Of a stretch of 20,943 nucleotides of DNA, positions 20,055-20,943 are shown piece by piece. The translations under genes were made by a program, and so were the position numbers. Below the pieces are notes generated by a model. That model was not told where the DNA came from. It ran no database searches and worked only from the letters and a program-made list of their open reading frames with translations. Numbering within the stretch: position 1 is the stretch's first letter; each line of letters begins with the position of its first letter. The stretch covers positions 1-20,943 of the IMG/VR virus record IMGVR_UViG_3300020477_000164, one strand, 5' to 3'. The DNA comes from a virus.

Positions 20055-20375
20055 TCACGCAACAACTCTGACAACTGGGTCGAGACTGTTGCACGAGATG
20101 ATAAGAAACTTGGAGCGAGTCGTGACTGTAGCTTGGCTTCGCTTGTTGCGTCGCCTGTTACGTTTCTTCTTGGCCTTGGCCTTGGGAGTGGGCGTCGCTG
20201 CCTTGGGCTTGGGAGTAGTCGTCTCCGGCTTGGCCGGAGTTTTCTTCCGTCGCTTGACAGTCGTGACGGGTTCATGATGTGAAGGCCTCACGGCCTCCTC
20301 GAACCACTGGTCCATCTCCGCATCGGTCGGTCCATTGGAAATGCCAAAGACTCGGTTGATCAAGTTGGAAATCAT
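20055..20375 (-). CDS. Lys/Pro-rich basic-tail protein (first gene of the leftward operon)
   Basis: 106 residues. A folded acidic N-terminal part (~1-35, 'GPTDAEMDQWFEEAV') is followed by a low-complexity tail of Lys, Arg, Pro, Thr and Ala ('TPKPKAATPTPKAKAKKKR'), like histone-H1-type tails, ending in a more hydrophobic segment. Nucleic-acid binding is likely: DNA compaction or RNA chaperoning are both possible. ATG follows AACAGGAGAACGAGATT. As the most upstream gene it is probably made first. Confidence 0.65.
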   Translation of the reverse strand: MISNLINRVFGISNGPTDAEMDQWFEEAVRPSHHEPVTTVKRRKKTPAKPETTTPKPKAATPTPKAKAKKKRNRRRNKRSQATVTTRSKFLIISCNSLDPVVRVVA

Positions 20376-20404
20376 AATCTCGTTCTCCTGTTGAAGATGT
20401 GAAA

Positions 20405-20482
20405 AGGCAGTTAGCTTAGCCCGTCATAGTTGTCACTCGGGGCGAACAGTAGCACCATACGTGAAGGTCTGCCCGTGCTACC
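20405..20482 (-). ncRNA. HDV-like self-cleaving ribozyme 8 (first in the array)
   Basis: 78 nt. P1 GGTAGC/GCTACT with G1.U (a seventh A-T pair is possible), P2 GGCAG/CTGCC, P3 ACC/GGT (a compensated change from GCC/GGY) around TTCACGT plus AT, J1/4 GT, a long P4 closed by CCC/GGG, J4/2 C-TAAG. Cleavage is predicted 5' of the G at 20482, 29 nt before which (downstream side) the first gene's start follows the ribozyme end. Confidence 0.88.
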
Positions 20483-20485
20483 GGA

Positions 20486-20530
20486 CCAGCGGTTTGGTAC
20501 AATGCAAGAAAGCAGGCACCGCGCCGCTGG
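20486..20530 (-). other. Stem upstream of ribozyme 8
   Basis: CCAGCGG (20486-20492) and CCGCTGG (20524-20530) pair perfectly, 3 nt before the predicted cleavage site. It would be the 3' end of any leader RNA removed from the operon transcript. On the plus strand a TACAAT at 20498 resembles a -10 box but has no matching -35. Confidence 0.45.
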
Positions 20531-20552
20531 CCTCACTTCAAAAGGTGAGACG

Positions 20553-20645
20553 ATGAGAAGCCCGCGCCCCGACCAGTTGCCGTTGCCATTGCGGTCCTCA
20601 TCGCCTCATAGAGATGAGACACGACCAGCGGTTACTATCCCGTAG
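20553..20645 (+). CDS. Possible 30-residue peptide
   Basis: ATG preceded by AAAGGTGAGACG, almost the same leader as that of the Sak4-like gene. The 30 residues are rich in Pro, Arg and Ser and match nothing I know. Could be a leader peptide of a divergent rightward unit, or chance. Confidence 0.2.
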   Translation: MRSPRPDQLPLPLRSSSPHRDETRPAVTIP

Positions 20646-20728
20646 GCTCTACTGCCCAGTCATACGCATCGGCATCATGCCATGACTCTGGTCGCTGCGA
20701 CTGCCCGTCCGTTTGGATCACTGTCCAT

Positions 20729-20784
20729 TGTGGTAGCGTCATCCCCCAGCCAGTTGCTGGTATTTAGTTAGGGGGCTTTCCACA
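20729..20784. repeat. Stem element, copy 1 (TGTGGTAGCG...GGGGGCTTTCCACA)
   Basis: TGTGG pairs with CCACA; inside, CCCCC pairs with GGGGG around a further CAGC/GCTG stem. Shares TGTGGTAGCG-W-CATCCC and GGGGGCTTTCCAC with the second copy 20 nt downstream. Confidence 0.5.
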
Positions 20785-20802
20785 GGATCGTAGAGCAGCC
20801 GG

Positions 20803-20838
20803 TGTGGTAGCGACATCCCGTCTTGGGGGCTTTCCACC
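20803..20838. repeat. Stem element, copy 2
   Basis: Same conserved ends as copy 1 with a much shorter apical part (CCC/GGG). The constant ends and variable apex suggest an RNA or protein-binding element. Confidence 0.5.
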
Positions 20839-20943
20839 GCTTAGCGATCCGTCGCTACAGTAGTTATCGGCAGACCATGGGCTGACCATTAGATAATTCG
20901 AGGATGATTAGAAAATAAATCAGATGGATGGGGGGGGGCTGGG

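Larger units (their letters stand above)
20646..20943. other. Gene-free right end of the window
   Basis: No ORF of note. It contains the two related stem elements listed separately, a perfect AGCGA-TCCG-TCGCT stem at 20843-20856, an A/T-rich patch at 20888-20922 and a run of nine Gs near the last base. It presumably holds the promoter of the leftward operon, but no clear sigma70 promoter is visible. Confidence 0.4.

Noticed and set aside
17987-20482. Hammerhead or twister ribozymes as explanation of the intergenic elements
   Set aside because: No CUGANGA...GAAA core for hammerhead, and the conserved twister loops are absent; the HDV-like fold explains every conserved base.
20498-20503. Rightward promoter at TACAAT
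   Set aside because: No -35 hexamer at 16-18 nt and it lies within a stem that fits the ribozyme cassette on the other strand.
1-20943. CRISPR array, insertion sequence or integrase module
   Set aside because: No regularly spaced identical repeats, no transposase or integrase motifs in any real ORF.

Overview
The window is part of a tailed double-stranded DNA phage genome. The left part carries a large ejected-type virion protein, a recombination/replication block (RecB-like nuclease, Sak4-like ATPase, SSB-like protein, RuvC-like resolvase, small PD-(D/E)XK nuclease, HNH protein) and lysis-type genes (coiled-coil membrane peptide, secreted protease, papain-fold hydrolase). There are no tRNA genes, rRNA, insertion sequences or CRISPR. 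The host cannot be told from the sequence; short overlapping genes and moderate-to-high GC fit an environmental phage.

Layout. Bases 1-12715 are read rightward, apart from one small leftward gene at about 3.8-4.0 kb. Genes overlap at ATGA or TGATG junctions and use varied Shine-Dalgarno (SD) sequences. Intrinsic hairpins lie at about 6.57 and 10.7 kb. Bases 12793-20482 are read leftward and hold fourteen small genes (gp88-like, DUF932, SWIM zinc finger, two paralogues, a Lys/Pro-rich tail protein and several unknowns). They end at a strong leftward terminator at 12793-12831.

The main result is in the leftward operon. Eight intergenic regions each contain a compact nested double-pseudoknot RNA with every hallmark of the HDV-like self-cleaving ribozyme family: 6-7 bp P1 starting with a G1.U wobble, 3 bp P3 closed by an L3 such as UUCACGU, UCCACGU or UUCUCGC, a P1.1 G or GG right after P1, and a J4/2 strand with the catalytic-type C (C-UAAG, C-GA or C-AA) just before P2. 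P1 and P2 differ between copies but always pair. Seven copies sit 1-3 nt after a stable stem that itself follows a stop codon by a few nt; most end 25-31 nt before the next start codon. The inferred result is an operon that dices its own transcript into mostly monocistronic mRNAs, each with a ribozyme as 5' cap and a hairpin plus 2',3'-cyclic phosphate as 3' end. HDV-like (theta) ribozymes are known beside phage tRNAs; a serial array between protein genes is, to my knowledge, not a described arrangement.

Other points of interest are a RecB-like nuclease whose canonical N-terminal third lies at its C-terminus (apparent circular permutation), a tRNA-like acceptor/T-arm minihelix, a 102-nt branched RNA with an 11 bp closing stem, a 494-nt gene-free structured stretch, five intergenic copies of a 10-bp motif, a six-cysteine 28-residue microprotein and a phage-encoded secreted trypsin-like protease.
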